Source: Ignavibacteriaceae bacterium (GTDB lineage Bacteria > Bacteroidota > Ignavibacteria > Ignavibacteriales > Ignavibacteriaceae). From it: 43,335 nucleotides of DNA. The notes beneath the pieces are model-generated. The model searched no databases. It was not told the origin of the DNA and saw only the letters and a program-made list of their open reading frames with translations. The stretch spans positions 1 to 43,335 of the forward strand of contig JAHBUO010000015.1 in the NCBI GenBank assembly GCA_019638025.1. Reading direction: 5' to 3'. Positions 16,258 to 29,500 of this stretch are shown here, in pieces. How positions within the stretch are numbered: position 1 is the first letter of the stretch; the number at the start of each line of letters is the position of its first letter. The position numbers and the translations under genes are program-made.

Positions 16258-18434
16258 TCTTTCTTTTCCATCTCTTCTTGCTTGGGATAGCGGATTCTTC
16301 GGTGATGCTGCCCAATCAATATTCCCGCAAATGCTTCTTTAATTTTCGAGATATCTGCAAAAGTTAAAGGTGATTCATCCAATTGTCCATCATTTAATCT
16401 GGCATTAATAAGATTATGAATAAGATTCTCAACTTTTTCACTATCAGGATTTTCGATTGAGCGGACAGCTGATTCGCAAACATCGGCAAGCATAACTAAT
16501 GCAGTCTCCTTTGATTGCGGCTTGGGACCGGGATATCGATAGTTATTGATATCAATGCTCTCTTCTCCAAACTGATTTTTCGCTTTTTCATAAAAATATG
16601 TGATAACTGTTGTCCCATGATGCATAGGAATAAACTCAATTACTTCTTTTGGAAGTCCTTTTTCGATTGCCAATTCAATACCTTGAGTTACATGATTAAC
16701 TATAACGCGTGCACTCTCCAACGGAGAAAGTTCCTCATGAAGATTTTTACTGTCGAGCTGATTCTCAACAAAGTAGTGAGGGGAAATAGTTTTCCCGATA
16801 TCATGGTAATATGCTCCAACCCTAGCTAATAGTGGATTTGCGCCGATTTTTTCTGCAGCCGCCTCCACAAGAGTTCCCATAGTTAATGAATGATTAAAAG
16901 AACCGGGTGCCTTTCTTGCGAGTTCTCTAAGAAGCGGTCTATCAAAATTTGACAATTCTAATAATGTAAGCTCAGTTGTAATATTGAACAATCTTTCAAA
17001 AAATATTAATAAGCCATATGTAAGCACAGGACTGATTAAAGCACTGGTTCCGGCAAATGCAAATTCGATTAAAATCTTTTGCCATGATTCAAATCTTTCA
17101 AATCCAAAAATTACAATTGAGATTGTATAACCAATCAGAATAAATAGAAACGAACGAAATATTTGCGTTCTATTTTTGATGTCTCTTACAGTATATACCG
17201 CTAAAGCACCCGCAAGGATATTCATTACAACGAAAGTATAGTCGTTACCCCTCAATGCACCGGCAATCAGAGAAACAATTACTGTACTGTAAAACCCGAC
17301 TCTTGAATCAAACATTATTGTAAACAACATCGAAGCTGCGGGAATAAAGATTAATAGCTTAATGGCATCATTCACTGCAATTAAATTTGTTAAGAAGGTT
17401 ACAAATGAAACCCAAACAATCAGAATTCCTACGAGCAGTAACTTTGAGTTATCTTCATAAATTTTCTTTCTGAAAAGGAATAGATAAATGCTAAACAAAA
17501 AGAGAAGTGAGAAAACATGAAGAAACTGTCCGATCCATTGCAAAAACAGATCAACATCCCCCATCTTTTCACCCTTAGCCAAACGGAAAGAATCAATCTT
17601 TAATTTTGTTTCATTTGTAATTCGATCGTGCTTTGCAACAATCCGTTCATTCTCATTTACGATGCCTGTATATCGTGAGACCTTATTTTGAGCAAGAGTA
17701 ATTTCTTCTTGAGTAAATTCGGGACTATAAATTATATTTGGTTGAACAAAATGTTGTGCATAAAAGAATAATGCTTGTTCGTAATCCTCAGAAAAATATT
17801 CTGATGCTATTAGTGCTCTTAGTGTACTTCGAAAGGTTTCAGGTGAAAGGAATTTTGCTTTTCTATCGATTTGATCAATGTTACCTTGTCTTATTGCAAT
17901 ACTATCCCTTGAAATTTGCTCATAATTTAAACTGATTAAACCGATTGAATAAATTTCATCCAAGGCAGTGTTTACTATATTGAGCGCATCATTTAATCCC
18001 CCCGGGATTACTTTAATTGATTGATTATCTTTTAGTCTAAGTGTACGCAAAAGTTTAAATTGTTCTGAATTTAGAAACGTTGGATTTTCGAATTTTGCTT
18101 GACCTTGCGCTAAACTTGAATCCATCATCGAAATTAGAAATTTATTATAAGATAGAAGGGAATCATTCGATGCTTTCGCTATATCATCTCTTTTGATGAA
18201 TATTTGCAAAACACTTCTTTTTGCTGCATCAAGTTCTTTTCGATAGACTTCGGCATTTTTGTAAATAGGGAAGCTGAATCCGGCAATCAGGTCATCTTGA
18301 ATCCAAATCGTTCCAACAGAAACTTCTGATTCCATTGATTCTCCCCTCGGGAACATCAACACAATTAGAATTGAAGCTGTAAAAAGGATTAGAAATTTGA
18401 TTCTTAAACTTGTTTTAAGTTTTTCTTTTTTCAT
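16254..18434 (-). CDS. pgpH: 7TM-HD phosphohydrolase, PgpH-type (probable cyclic-di-AMP phosphodiesterase)
   Basis: 726 residues. An N-terminal helix is followed by a large extracytoplasmic 7TMR-HDED-like region (about 45-290), about seven membrane helices (295-490), and an HD domain with RKAPGSFNHSL (His515), AYYHDIGK (His544, Asp545), HVTQGIELA and PMHHGT. In Gram-positive bacteria this architecture hydrolyses c-di-AMP; the substrate in this group is inferred. The gene starts three bases after the HAD gene stop. Together with XerD, RodZ and LigA in the same transcription unit it suggests a cell-envelope and cell-cycle context. Confidence 0.9.
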   Translation of the reverse strand: MKKEKLKTSLRIKFLILFTASILIVLMFPRGESMESEVSVGTIWIQDDLIAGFSFPIYKNAEVYRKELDAAKRSVLQIFIKRDDIAKASNDSLLSYNKFLISMMDSSLAQGQAKFENPTFLNSEQFKLLRTLRLKDNQSIKVIPGGLNDALNIVNTALDEIYSIGLISLNYEQISRDSIAIRQGNIDQIDRKAKFLSPETFRSTLRALIASEYFSEDYEQALFFYAQHFVQPNIIYSPEFTQEEITLAQNKVSRYTGIVNENERIVAKHDRITNETKLKIDSFRLAKGEKMGDVDLFLQWIGQFLHVFSLLFLFSIYLFLFRKKIYEDNSKLLLVGILIVWVSFVTFLTNLIAVNDAIKLLIFIPAASMLFTIMFDSRVGFYSTVIVSLIAGALRGNDYTFVVMNILAGALAVYTVRDIKNRTQIFRSFLFILIGYTISIVIFGFERFESWQKILIEFAFAGTSALISPVLTYGLLIFFERLFNITTELTLLELSNFDRPLLRELARKAPGSFNHSLTMGTLVEAAAEKIGANPLLARVGAYYHDIGKTISPHYFVENQLDSKNLHEELSPLESARVIVNHVTQGIELAIEKGLPKEVIEFIPMHHGTTVITYFYEKAKNQFGEESIDINNYRYPGPKPQSKETALVMLADVCESAVRSIENPDSEKVENLIHNLINARLNDGQLDESPLTFADISKIKEAFAGILIGQHHRRIRYPKQEEMEKKD

Positions 18435-18437
18435 TTT

Positions 18438-19286
18438 TCATGAAGTTTTTGCTTTTAAAACCATCTCAAGGAATTCACCCACACCATCTTCGTTATTGGT
18501 TCTGGATGTAATGTGGTCTGACTTGAATTTTATCTCTGCAACTGCATTTGCAACAGCAATTTTCAGTGCCTTAGTTTCGAAGAGTGATTTATCATTATGC
18601 CAATCACCTAATACCGCTGTTTCTTTCCAACTTAATTTTAAGTGTTTGAGTAGTTTTTGTAATCCGGTTCCTTTGGTTGTTCCTTTTTTTCTAATTTCAA
18701 GGAAGTACATACTTGCATGAGATTGAGACCTATAATAGCTTGTTGACAATCCCCAAGTATAAGGAAAACTTAAACGATTGTTTACTTCTACAATATTATC
18801 TTTGTAATCACTAACCAACACTACTTCAAGAGTTGAATTAATGTAAGGACCGTAATATGGTACTTCTTCAAACTTAGCACCGAACTTATTGAGAATACTT
18901 GGAATAATCGAATTATGGTCATCATAGTAAATTGCATCAGCATGACACAGTGCAATTTTTAGCAGATATTTGTCAGCATAAGCAAGTATCTTTTGCATAT
19001 ACTTTTTATCGATAAAAGACTGATAAAGAACTTTCCCGTCAGGATGATTTTTAATGAGGGTACCATCTAATGAAATTAACGGTGTCTGTAATTCTAATTC
19101 TTCTGCATAATTTACAAAAGCAGAATGAAGCCTTCCGCTTGCAAATGTGAAAGTAACATTATGCTTTTTAAGTTCCGCAATTAGTTTTTTAGAATCACTT
19201 CCGATTTCACCTTCATCATTCAAAAGTGTGCCGTCCAAATCGAAAACGATTAGTTTTATTTTTTTTAGATTTTTATCTGTTATCAT
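18438..19286 (-). CDS. Cof-type HAD-IIB hydrolase
   Basis: 282 residues. Motif I is FDLDGTLLND with nucleophile Asp16 and Asp18. Motif II is Thr/Ser in FASGR. The C-terminal motif is LGDWHNDKSLF, where the usual GDGxND reads GDWHND, followed by AVANAVAEIK and NEDGVGEFLE. The cap is of the C2 (Cof) type. It is probably a cytoplasmic sugar-phosphate or cofactor phosphatase with unknown substrate. GGAGG eight bases before the ATG is a strong ribosome-binding site. Confidence 0.92.
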   Translation of the reverse strand: MITDKNLKKIKLIVFDLDGTLLNDEGEIGSDSKKLIAELKKHNVTFTFASGRLHSAFVNYAEELELQTPLISLDGTLIKNHPDGKVLYQSFIDKKYMQKILAYADKYLLKIALCHADAIYYDDHNSIIPSILNKFGAKFEEVPYYGPYINSTLEVVLVSDYKDNIVEVNNRLSFPYTWGLSTSYYRSQSHASMYFLEIRKKGTTKGTGLQKLLKHLKLSWKETAVLGDWHNDKSLFETKALKIAVANAVAEIKFKSDHITSRTNNEDGVGEFLEMVLKAKTS

Positions 19287-19322
19287 TTAATTTCCCTCCC
19301 AGATTTCCATTTTATAATGGAT

Positions 19323-21080
19323 TTATTTAATCCCCGAGCTTGTCTCCCAATTTGTTTTTGATAAATTATAAAATACAACCCCAAACGATACGGTCCCGAC
19401 ACTTAAAAATAGAAATGCTTCATAGTACTTTGCTAATATCAAATTACCAATTCCAAATAACAAAGAATAAACAAGAACTATCCCTAATATCCAATTTACA
19501 AACATAATTGCAAATCCGCTATCACTTTTAACATTAGGGAGTTGGTCTGAAATTTTCTTCCACAATATTCCCCCGGGATGATTTTTTTTATAAAAAGAAA
19601 ATAATACTTCTGAATCGGTTGGTTTAGTTAAGAATGTAACAATTAACCAGACAACTGTTGTTGTAGAAACAAGCACGAACATTGAATCGGGAAAATTTAT
19701 ACCAAAGTATCTAACAATAGGAAGCATTACGAAAGGGGTAATCATTGCAGAAATTTCTGACCAAGCATTGATTCTCCACCAAAACCATCGTAAGATTAAA
19801 ACTAATCCCAATCCTGCACCACATTCTAAAATAAACTCCCACGCACCGGAAATTCTATTGATAAATAATGTAACGACTACTGAAACAATCATCAGCAATA
19901 TTGTTGTAACTCTAGATGAAAAGACATAATGCTTTTCATCTTTTGACTTTTGAACAAAACGTCGATAGAAATCATTGATTAAGTAAGAAGTCCCCCAGTT
20001 TAATTGTGTAGCAATTGTGCTCATGTAAGCCGCAAAAAATGCTGCGACTAACAATCCCTTTAATCCCATTGGAAGAAAATCTCTCATAGCATAAATGTAA
20101 CCCATCCCTTTTTCATTTTGTCCCAATTCAGGATAAAGGACTAAAGATGCTAAACCAACTATTATCCAGGGCCAGGGGCGTAATCCATAATGTGCTATCT
20201 GAAAAAATAATACTGCAAGAAGAGAATGTTTTTCATTTTTTGCCGACATCATTCTCTGTGCAACGTAGCCACCTCCTCCGGGCTCAGAGCCTGGATACCA
20301 AGATGCCCACCACTGAATTCCAATATAAGCTAAGAATGATGATACTGTAAGTGCGAAAACTCCCGTTACACTCTCAACATCACCGGAGACATGCGGGAAA
20401 AAATCAAATACAAATGAGGGTAGTTTTTGCTGAAGTCCTGAAATTCCACCAACCTCAGGGGATTGGAGAACCAAAACAGCTAAAATAATGCACGCCCCTA
20501 TTGCCAATACAAATTGAATTGCATCCGTAACAACAACTCCCCATAATCCTGAAATAGCTGAATAGACTGCAACCAATAGCATACATCCAAAAACGTAAAA
20601 AATTACCGTTGATTCGGGAATATTAAACATTCCCTGTAAAATTGACATCATCGCTTTATTAACCCAACCGAGAATGATGATGTTCATAAATAAACCTAAG
20701 TAAACTGCTCTAAACCCTCTAAGAAATTTTGCCGGTTTTCCTGAATATCGGATTTCTGCAAATTCTGCTTCAGTCATTATTCCGGCTCTTCGCCAAAGTC
20801 TCGCAAAAAAGAAAACTGTTAATAATCCTCCGAAGACAAAATTCCACCAAACCCAGTTTCCTGAAATGCCATTTTTAGCAACTAATTCTGTAACGGCTAG
20901 AGGTGTATCAGCAGCAAAGGTTGTTGCAACCATCGACAGTCCTGCGAGATACCAGGGGAGATTTCTTCCGGAGAGAAAAAATTCATCTGTACTTTTGCCT
21001 GCTCTCTTAGAGTAATAAAATGCAACAGCTACAATAAAGATGAAGTAAACTAAAATTATTAAATAATCGATTAAGTGCAT
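19323..21080 (-). CDS. Sodium:solute symporter (SSS family), long form
   Basis: 585 residues with about 13-14 membrane helices. SSS-family features are SKRAGKSTDEFFLSGRNLPW, the discontinuous first helix (LSMVATTFAADTPLAVT), GYVAQRMMSAKNEKHSL and MSTIATQLNWGTSYLIND. The substrate cannot be told from the sequence. AAGGA precedes the ATG by eight bases. It lies in tandem after a second SSS gene but the two are not close duplicates: it is about 100 residues longer and differs in most of the readable motifs. Confidence 0.9.
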   Translation of the reverse strand: MHLIDYLIILVYFIFIVAVAFYYSKRAGKSTDEFFLSGRNLPWYLAGLSMVATTFAADTPLAVTELVAKNGISGNWVWWNFVFGGLLTVFFFARLWRRAGIMTEAEFAEIRYSGKPAKFLRGFRAVYLGLFMNIIILGWVNKAMMSILQGMFNIPESTVIFYVFGCMLLVAVYSAISGLWGVVVTDAIQFVLAIGACIILAVLVLQSPEVGGISGLQQKLPSFVFDFFPHVSGDVESVTGVFALTVSSFLAYIGIQWWASWYPGSEPGGGGYVAQRMMSAKNEKHSLLAVLFFQIAHYGLRPWPWIIVGLASLVLYPELGQNEKGMGYIYAMRDFLPMGLKGLLVAAFFAAYMSTIATQLNWGTSYLINDFYRRFVQKSKDEKHYVFSSRVTTILLMIVSVVVTLFINRISGAWEFILECGAGLGLVLILRWFWWRINAWSEISAMITPFVMLPIVRYFGINFPDSMFVLVSTTTVVWLIVTFLTKPTDSEVLFSFYKKNHPGGILWKKISDQLPNVKSDSGFAIMFVNWILGIVLVYSLLFGIGNLILAKYYEAFLFLSVGTVSFGVVFYNLSKTNWETSSGIK

Positions 21081-21128
21081 TCAATAAATCCTTCCAATGA
21101 GGTAAGAATTAATCAATTCTGAAAAGTT

Positions 21129-22577
21129 CTAATTTTTACTCTCTCTTTCAGTAAGAGAAGCAAGTAATGAACCGACAATCAGAGAAGCTAAAACTCCAAT
21201 CAATGTGAACCAGGTCCAAGCAACTAATTTTAATGAGATTACTGTTACCATAATTAATATTCCCGCTACAAAAGCCGCAAGTGCATCTTCTTGTTTAGCT
21301 TTTTTATTAATTAAGCCGAGCATAAAAGTCCCTAGCAATCCGCCATAAGTAAATGAGGCAATACTTAAAGCAAGTTCCACAACGGCTTTTGGTGAATTCA
21401 TAAAAAACAGCGCAGAACCAATTAGTAATATCGTCCACATAACTGTAAAAATTCTTGAAACTCTGAGATGTTTTTCTTCAGGAACATATTTTCCAAAATA
21501 TGGAATAAATAAATCCATCATTGTTGAAGAAGAAAGAGAGCTTACTGAACCGGCAATTGTACTCATTGCGGCAGCAAATAACCCAGCGATAATTATTCCG
21601 GTTACGCCTGTTGGTAAATAATTAATTATGAAATATGGGAAAATTTCATCCGACTTCATTTCTATTTTACCAAAGAATGCATAAAGCATTATTCCAAGTA
21701 CTAAAAAGACCGCAAACTGAATTATCACCAGAACACCACTACCGATAATTGCTTTCTGCCCATGTTTCAAATCTTTAGTTGCCAATAATCTTTGAACAAT
21801 CAATTGGTCGGTACCGTGAGATGCCATCGAAAGGAATGCGCCCCCTAATAATCCGCCAAGCAATGTATACGGTTGAAAGAAAAAGCCTGAAACTCCATTG
21901 TCAAATCCTAAATTAACTAAACTAAACTTATTTTCGAGGGAAGCTGCATTTAGTACGCTAGTCCAACCTTCGGGAAGCATGTTTAATAAAAAAATACCGG
22001 ATAAGATTGCGCCGCCTAAATAAATAAACATCTGAATCACATCTACCCAGATTATTCCTTTTACACCACCTGTGTATGTATAGATTAATGTGACAGCTGC
22101 AATTATTACTATCGCAAACGGATAGCTTATATCAAGCATTAACTTCAATGGAATAGCTGTTGCGAATAATCTTACTCCATCAGCCGCAGTTCTCGTAAAA
22201 AGAAATACTATTGATGCAAAAGAGCGAGTTTTCACACCGAATCTGTTTTCGAGATAAACATATGCTGTAGATAGCTCACCTCGGAAATAAGCAGGTAAAA
22301 AGAAATTAGCAATAACAATCCTTCCAATTAGGTAACCGACTGTTAATTGCAAGAAATTTAAATTTGTAAGATATGCCAAACCAGGAATGGAAATAAATGT
22401 TAAAGTACTTGTTTCAGCAGCGACAATCGAAAAACAGACCGCCCACCAAGGAACTCTTGTTGAGCCAAGAAAATAATCTTTAACACTTTTTTGTTTTCCC
22501 CCGGAAAGAATTCCAAATACTGCAATAGCAGACATATACGCTATTACAATAATGTAATCAACTATTGTTATTCCCAC
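21129..22577 (-). CDS. Sodium:solute symporter (SSS family)
   Basis: 482 residues with about 12-13 membrane helices. Motifs include KSVKDYFLGSTRVPWWAVCFSIVAAETSTLTFISIPG (partly quoted: DYFLGSTRVPWW), GTDQLIVQRLLATKDLKHGQ and SSLSSSTMMDLF. This subtype groups with sialic acid/glucose-type SSS carriers in my judgement, but the substrate is unresolved. The start is GTG 22577, only five bases after the STAS gene stop; no ATG lies nearer the family start. Confidence 0.9.
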   Translation of the reverse strand: MGITIVDYIIVIAYMSAIAVFGILSGGKQKSVKDYFLGSTRVPWWAVCFSIVAAETSTLTFISIPGLAYLTNLNFLQLTVGYLIGRIVIANFFLPAYFRGELSTAYVYLENRFGVKTRSFASIVFLFTRTAADGVRLFATAIPLKLMLDISYPFAIVIIAAVTLIYTYTGGVKGIIWVDVIQMFIYLGGAILSGIFLLNMLPEGWTSVLNAASLENKFSLVNLGFDNGVSGFFFQPYTLLGGLLGGAFLSMASHGTDQLIVQRLLATKDLKHGQKAIIGSGVLVIIQFAVFLVLGIMLYAFFGKIEMKSDEIFPYFIINYLPTGVTGIIIAGLFAAAMSTIAGSVSSLSSSTMMDLFIPYFGKYVPEEKHLRVSRIFTVMWTILLIGSALFFMNSPKAVVELALSIASFTYGGLLGTFMLGLINKKAKQEDALAAFVAGILIMVTVISLKLVAWTWFTLIGVLASLIVGSLLASLTERESKN

Positions 22578-22582
22578 TGATA

Positions 22583-22930
22583 TTACTTGCTTTTAAGTTC
22601 TTGTAAAGCGTCTGTTAAAGTATCAAATACACTCAATACTTTATTTAATTGTGTTATTCTTATAAGTGAAAGTACTTTTTCTGATGAAGTAACAAGACAA
22701 ACGTCTCCATCATTTGCATGTACTAATCGATTTGCAACCAGAAGCGCACTCAATCCTGTACTATCACAAGACTCAACATCAGTTAAATCTATAATCAATT
22801 TTTTAACTGATTCTAACTTCATCAGAAGGGTAAATTCTGCTTTTACCAATCCCGAATTATTAGCATCAAGCTTGGTTTCATTTAATGTGAAGACTACAAT
22901 ATCTTCAATACGTTGTGTGGTAAAATTCAT
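22583..22930 (-). CDS. STAS-domain protein (anti-sigma factor antagonist-like)
   Basis: 115 residues from ATG 22930, which has AGGA six bases upstream; the longer frame would start at a TTG. It is a single STAS domain: LIIDLTDVESCDSTGLSALL carries the phosphorylatable Ser57 in the DST context, and the domain ends with an amphipathic helix. Such proteins bind anti-sigma kinases or act as signalling switches. No kinase or phosphatase partner is nearby, and the next gene downstream is a symporter. Linkage to that symporter is only positional. Confidence 0.88.
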   Translation of the reverse strand: MNFTTQRIEDIVVFTLNETKLDANNSGLVKAEFTLLMKLESVKKLIIDLTDVESCDSTGLSALLVANRLVHANDGDVCLVTSSEKVLSLIRITQLNKVLSVFDTLTDALQELKSK

Positions 22931-22938
22931 CGATATTC

Positions 22939-26337
<3,399 letters not shown>

Positions 26338-26358
26338 ATTATCTTCTGATTAAATTAA

Positions 26359-27726
26359 TTAACTTATTCTTCTTAATAATGCAGCAAATGCACCGTCCAT
26401 TTTGTGTTTATGCGGCAAAGTCTGAATACAACCGTTATCGTCAACTAACTCTTTTTCGAGAAAATCTGCGGCGTTCAACAACTCAAACTCAGGATGTTTC
26501 TTTAAGAAATATGAGACTATCTCAAAATTTTCTTCGGGTTCAGTTGTGCATGTACTATAGACAACATATCCTCCGACTTTAACATGACTAGCAGCTTTTT
26601 CGATTAATGCTTTTTGTAAATCATTTAAATTTCGAATATCGAGTAAATCTTTTTTCCATTTAATGTCTGGTTTCTTAGAGAGTGTTCCCATTCCTGAACA
26701 AGGGACATCAGCCAATACTCTATCAAAAAGTTCTTCGGAAGTATATTCTAAAGAATCAGCCCAGACTGTATTGACGCAGTTTATTGATAATCGATTTAAA
26801 TTTTTCTCAAGCATTTTTAATCGTGATTCAAATTTATCAAGCGATACAATTTCCCCTTTATTATTTATTAGATCTGCTAAATAAACAGATTTCCCACCGG
26901 GAGCAGCACACAAATCCAAGATTCTCATACCCTCTTCAACTTGTAAAAGTTTGCACGCCAATCCGGCACTTTCATCTTGAATATTAAAAAATCCTTCAAT
27001 AAAATATTGCCAGTTTGTAATGTTAGAAAGATTTTGAAGTTTTATAAATTCAGGAAGATACCTACCTGTTGTAAACTTGAGATTAACTGATTCGAGAAGA
27101 TTATGAAATTCCGGTGCACTTATTTTTAATAAGTTAACTCTGAGTGTTAGATATGGTCTTTCGTTGTTTGCAAGTAAAAGTGCTTCGGTATCTTCTTTGC
27201 CAAATCGATTGACCCATCTTTTAACTAACCATGACGGGTGTGAATAATATGCAGCAAGATAACCAATTATATCCTCGGCAGGATCGGGATATCTTAAAGA
27301 ATTTTTATTTTTAATAATATTTCGTAAAACTGCGTTTGTAATATCTGCAGGTTTTTGCCCTTGTAATTTTTTCACAAATTCCACAGCTTCGTTCACAGCA
27401 GCATATTCGGGGACTTTATCCAAAAACATAACTTGATAAAGAGCAACCCGTAGAGCATTTTTAAGAATCGGAATAGCTTTAGAAAACTGACCTTTGTAAA
27501 AACCGCTTAATATCCAATCAAGTCGCCCCATCCATCTTACAACCCCATGAACAATTTCATAGAGAAGGGCTTTATCTTGACCACTAAGTTCATTATTTCT
27601 CATTTCATTATCGAGGAGCTTATCAAGATAAGCATCAGTTCTTTCAACTCGATTAAGTATTTTAACAGCAAGACCTCTTACGCCGGTATAGAGATCACGT
27701 ACAAGATGTTCTTCTAATTTTGTCAT
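26359..27726 (-). CDS. rsmB: 16S rRNA (cytosine-967 C5)-methyltransferase
   Basis: 455 residues. The NusB-like RNA-binding domain is at residues about 10-140. The SAM site is LDLCAAPGGKS. The two catalytic Cys contexts are VLADVPCSGMGTLSKKPDIKW and VYSTCTTEPEEN. Length and order match RsmB (Sun/Fmu). It methylates C967 of 16S rRNA before subunit assembly. It is 21 bases upstream of rodZ. Confidence 0.96.
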   Translation of the reverse strand: MTKLEEHLVRDLYTGVRGLAVKILNRVERTDAYLDKLLDNEMRNNELSGQDKALLYEIVHGVVRWMGRLDWILSGFYKGQFSKAIPILKNALRVALYQVMFLDKVPEYAAVNEAVEFVKKLQGQKPADITNAVLRNIIKNKNSLRYPDPAEDIIGYLAAYYSHPSWLVKRWVNRFGKEDTEALLLANNERPYLTLRVNLLKISAPEFHNLLESVNLKFTTGRYLPEFIKLQNLSNITNWQYFIEGFFNIQDESAGLACKLLQVEEGMRILDLCAAPGGKSVYLADLINNKGEIVSLDKFESRLKMLEKNLNRLSINCVNTVWADSLEYTSEELFDRVLADVPCSGMGTLSKKPDIKWKKDLLDIRNLNDLQKALIEKAASHVKVGGYVVYSTCTTEPEENFEIVSYFLKKHPEFELLNAADFLEKELVDDNGCIQTLPHKHKMDGAFAALLRRIS

Positions 27727-27737
27727 AATTTTTTATA

Positions 27738-29009
27738 TTAATACGGATAACCGCGTTTTCTCCTTTCCTTTTGAGTTAAATCGAAAATTTTTCGGAATAG
27801 TTTTTCTTCCGCTTCACCCATATTTTTGCTTCTTCTGTGCAAAACTCTTTTGGCAGTTTCTATTGTCCGTTCTAAGTCGTAAGTCGTCATGGAATCACTC
27901 CCACCCCAAGAAAACGAGGGGATATACTTTGGTGGAAATCCAGCACCATAAATATTGCAAGAAAATCCTACCATTGTACCTGTATTAAACATAGTATTGA
28001 TTGCCGTTTTGCTATGGTCGCCCATTATTAGTCCCAAAAATTGACACCCACTATTAACAATCTCCCCATTGACGTACATCTTGACACTACCATAGTTATT
28101 TTTCAAGTCACTACAATTAGTATCAGCACCTATATTTACCCAACTTCCCAAATAAGCGTGTCCTAAAAATCCGGAGTGTTGTTTATTTGTATAAGGTAAA
28201 ATTATTGAATGTTCAACTTCTCCGCCAACCTTACATACCTTACCAATACTCACATTTTCATAGATTCTAGCACAACTCTTTACCTGACTTTTCTCGCCGA
28301 CAAACACAGGTCCCTCAATGACGGCATTTGGATAAACAATTGCATTATTAGAAATGTAAATAAATCCGTTCGTGGCATCAAGTACCGCACCCGATTTAAT
28401 TTCTGCTCCTTCATCGATGAAAATCTTTTCTTCATTAATTAAGTATGCGCCCGGATAAATTTTTCCTTTGAGATTTTCTTTTTTACTAAAATTAATTTTG
28501 GTGGTTAAATAGTTATAGTCTTTTTCCATTTCAGTATGATTATAACTAATTAGATCCCATACATAATTAATAATCGGGACATCAACCTTTTCAACTAGTA
28601 GACCATCGAAATTAGCCGGAGTGAGTAAATCATTTAAAGAATTTTTTACTTCTTTCAATTTTTTTCCTGAAACACGTGCCGCCACAAAGTTATCATCAGA
28701 CATATAAATTTTATTTTCAGAATCATTGATGGGAATAATCTCCGCAAGGTTTTCAGGTGCAATTATTCGCCCATTAACAAAAAGACAAACATCTTCATCA
28801 ATCTGATTTACTTTAAAACCCAAATTTTTCTCAATTAAAAAAGCCTCAAGGTATGGGCGGGTATGAAGAGCAACTTTAGCCCCCGGATAAGCTCGAATTA
28901 TTTTATCTCGCAGTGATGAAATTCCACAAACAAGATTGTAAGCAGGCCGAGAGTAAATCAAAGGTTCGAGGCGGTCAAAGTAAATGTCCTCAAAAATACA
29001 GAGTTGCAT
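27738..29009 (-). CDS. Alternative GlmU-like sugar-nucleotidyltransferase/acetyltransferase
   Basis: 423 residues. The N-terminal part starts MQLCIFEDIYFDRLEPLIYSRP, with NLVCGISSLRDKI, rather than the canonical GlmU pyrophosphorylase start. The C-terminal part (about 185-390) is a left-handed beta-helix with hexapeptides (IYPGAYLI, IDEGAEIKSGAVLDA, VIEGPVFVG, SWVNIGADTNCSDLKNNYG, GDHSKTAINTMFNTGT). It matches the putative alternative bacterial GlmU family found in Bacteroidetes relatives, thought to make UDP-GlcNAc. Its position at the head of the long envelope operon agrees. Enzyme activity is inferred. Confidence 0.85.
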   Translation of the reverse strand: MQLCIFEDIYFDRLEPLIYSRPAYNLVCGISSLRDKIIRAYPGAKVALHTRPYLEAFLIEKNLGFKVNQIDEDVCLFVNGRIIAPENLAEIIPINDSENKIYMSDDNFVAARVSGKKLKEVKNSLNDLLTPANFDGLLVEKVDVPIINYVWDLISYNHTEMEKDYNYLTTKINFSKKENLKGKIYPGAYLINEEKIFIDEGAEIKSGAVLDATNGFIYISNNAIVYPNAVIEGPVFVGEKSQVKSCARIYENVSIGKVCKVGGEVEHSIILPYTNKQHSGFLGHAYLGSWVNIGADTNCSDLKNNYGSVKMYVNGEIVNSGCQFLGLIMGDHSKTAINTMFNTGTMVGFSCNIYGAGFPPKYIPSFSWGGSDSMTTYDLERTIETAKRVLHRRSKNMGEAEEKLFRKIFDLTQKERRKRGYPY

Positions 29010-29105
29010 AATTTAGCTCAAAGATGGTGAAAATTTTTTAGCAAATTACGGATTCTTTGTGTCGAACAAAAGAAAAATTTCCCGCAAGAATAGAAGTTAA
29101 GAAAC

Positions 29106-29138
29106 AAAAAAAGCTATTCTTATAAGAATAGCTTTTTT
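29106..29138. terminator. Bidirectional intrinsic terminator downstream of the L31 gene
   Basis: A perfect 20-base palindrome (29113-29132; 8-bp stem, TATA loop) is flanked by seven A on the left and six T on the right, so it can terminate on both strands. It lies about 20 bases past the L31 stop and upstream of the alternative glmU operon. Confidence 0.88.
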
Positions 29139-29158
29139 ATCAAAAAATGTCTTTATAC

Positions 29159-29410
29159 TTAGCTTGATTGCTTGTTGTATTTTTTCATAAATTTTTCAAC
29201 TCTACCGGCTGTATCTAATAATTTTTGCTTTCCGGTAAAGAATGGATGTGAACCACTTGAAATTTCTAAACGAACTAGTGGATAGGTTTTTCCGTCTTCC
29301 CATTCAATCGTTTCAGTAGTTTTAATAGTAGACCTGGTCAAAGTAGCAAAATCACATGAAAAATCTTTAAACACTACCGGTCTGTACTGCGGATGAATAC
29401 CTTTTTTCAT
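29159..29410 (-). CDS. rpmE2: 50S ribosomal protein L31 type B
   Basis: 83 residues. The type B pattern is [44 protein letters not shown] and [10 protein letters not shown]. It lacks the CxxC zinc-binding Cys pair of type A L31; the only Cys is in DFSCDFAT. In many bacteria the Cys-lacking form is made under zinc limitation; if it is the only L31 here it is simply the housekeeping copy. AAGG stands nine bases before the ATG. It is monocistronic, with its own terminator. Confidence 0.96.
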   Translation of the reverse strand: MKKGIHPQYRPVVFKDFSCDFATLTRSTIKTTETIEWEDGKTYPLVRLEISSGSHPFFTGKQKLLDTAGRVEKFMKKYNKQSS

Positions 29411-29500
29411 TTTTATAAACCTTAATTTATTTTCTAACTAGTCTGCAAATATAGAAAGTCAGCTTGATTTTTCCAAAAGCTTTCAGAAAATAAAATATAA

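Noticed and set aside
21099..21120. AGAATT/AATTCT hairpin between the two symporter genes
   Set aside because: It is only six AT-rich base pairs and has no T-tract on the minus strand, so it is not a convincing terminator.
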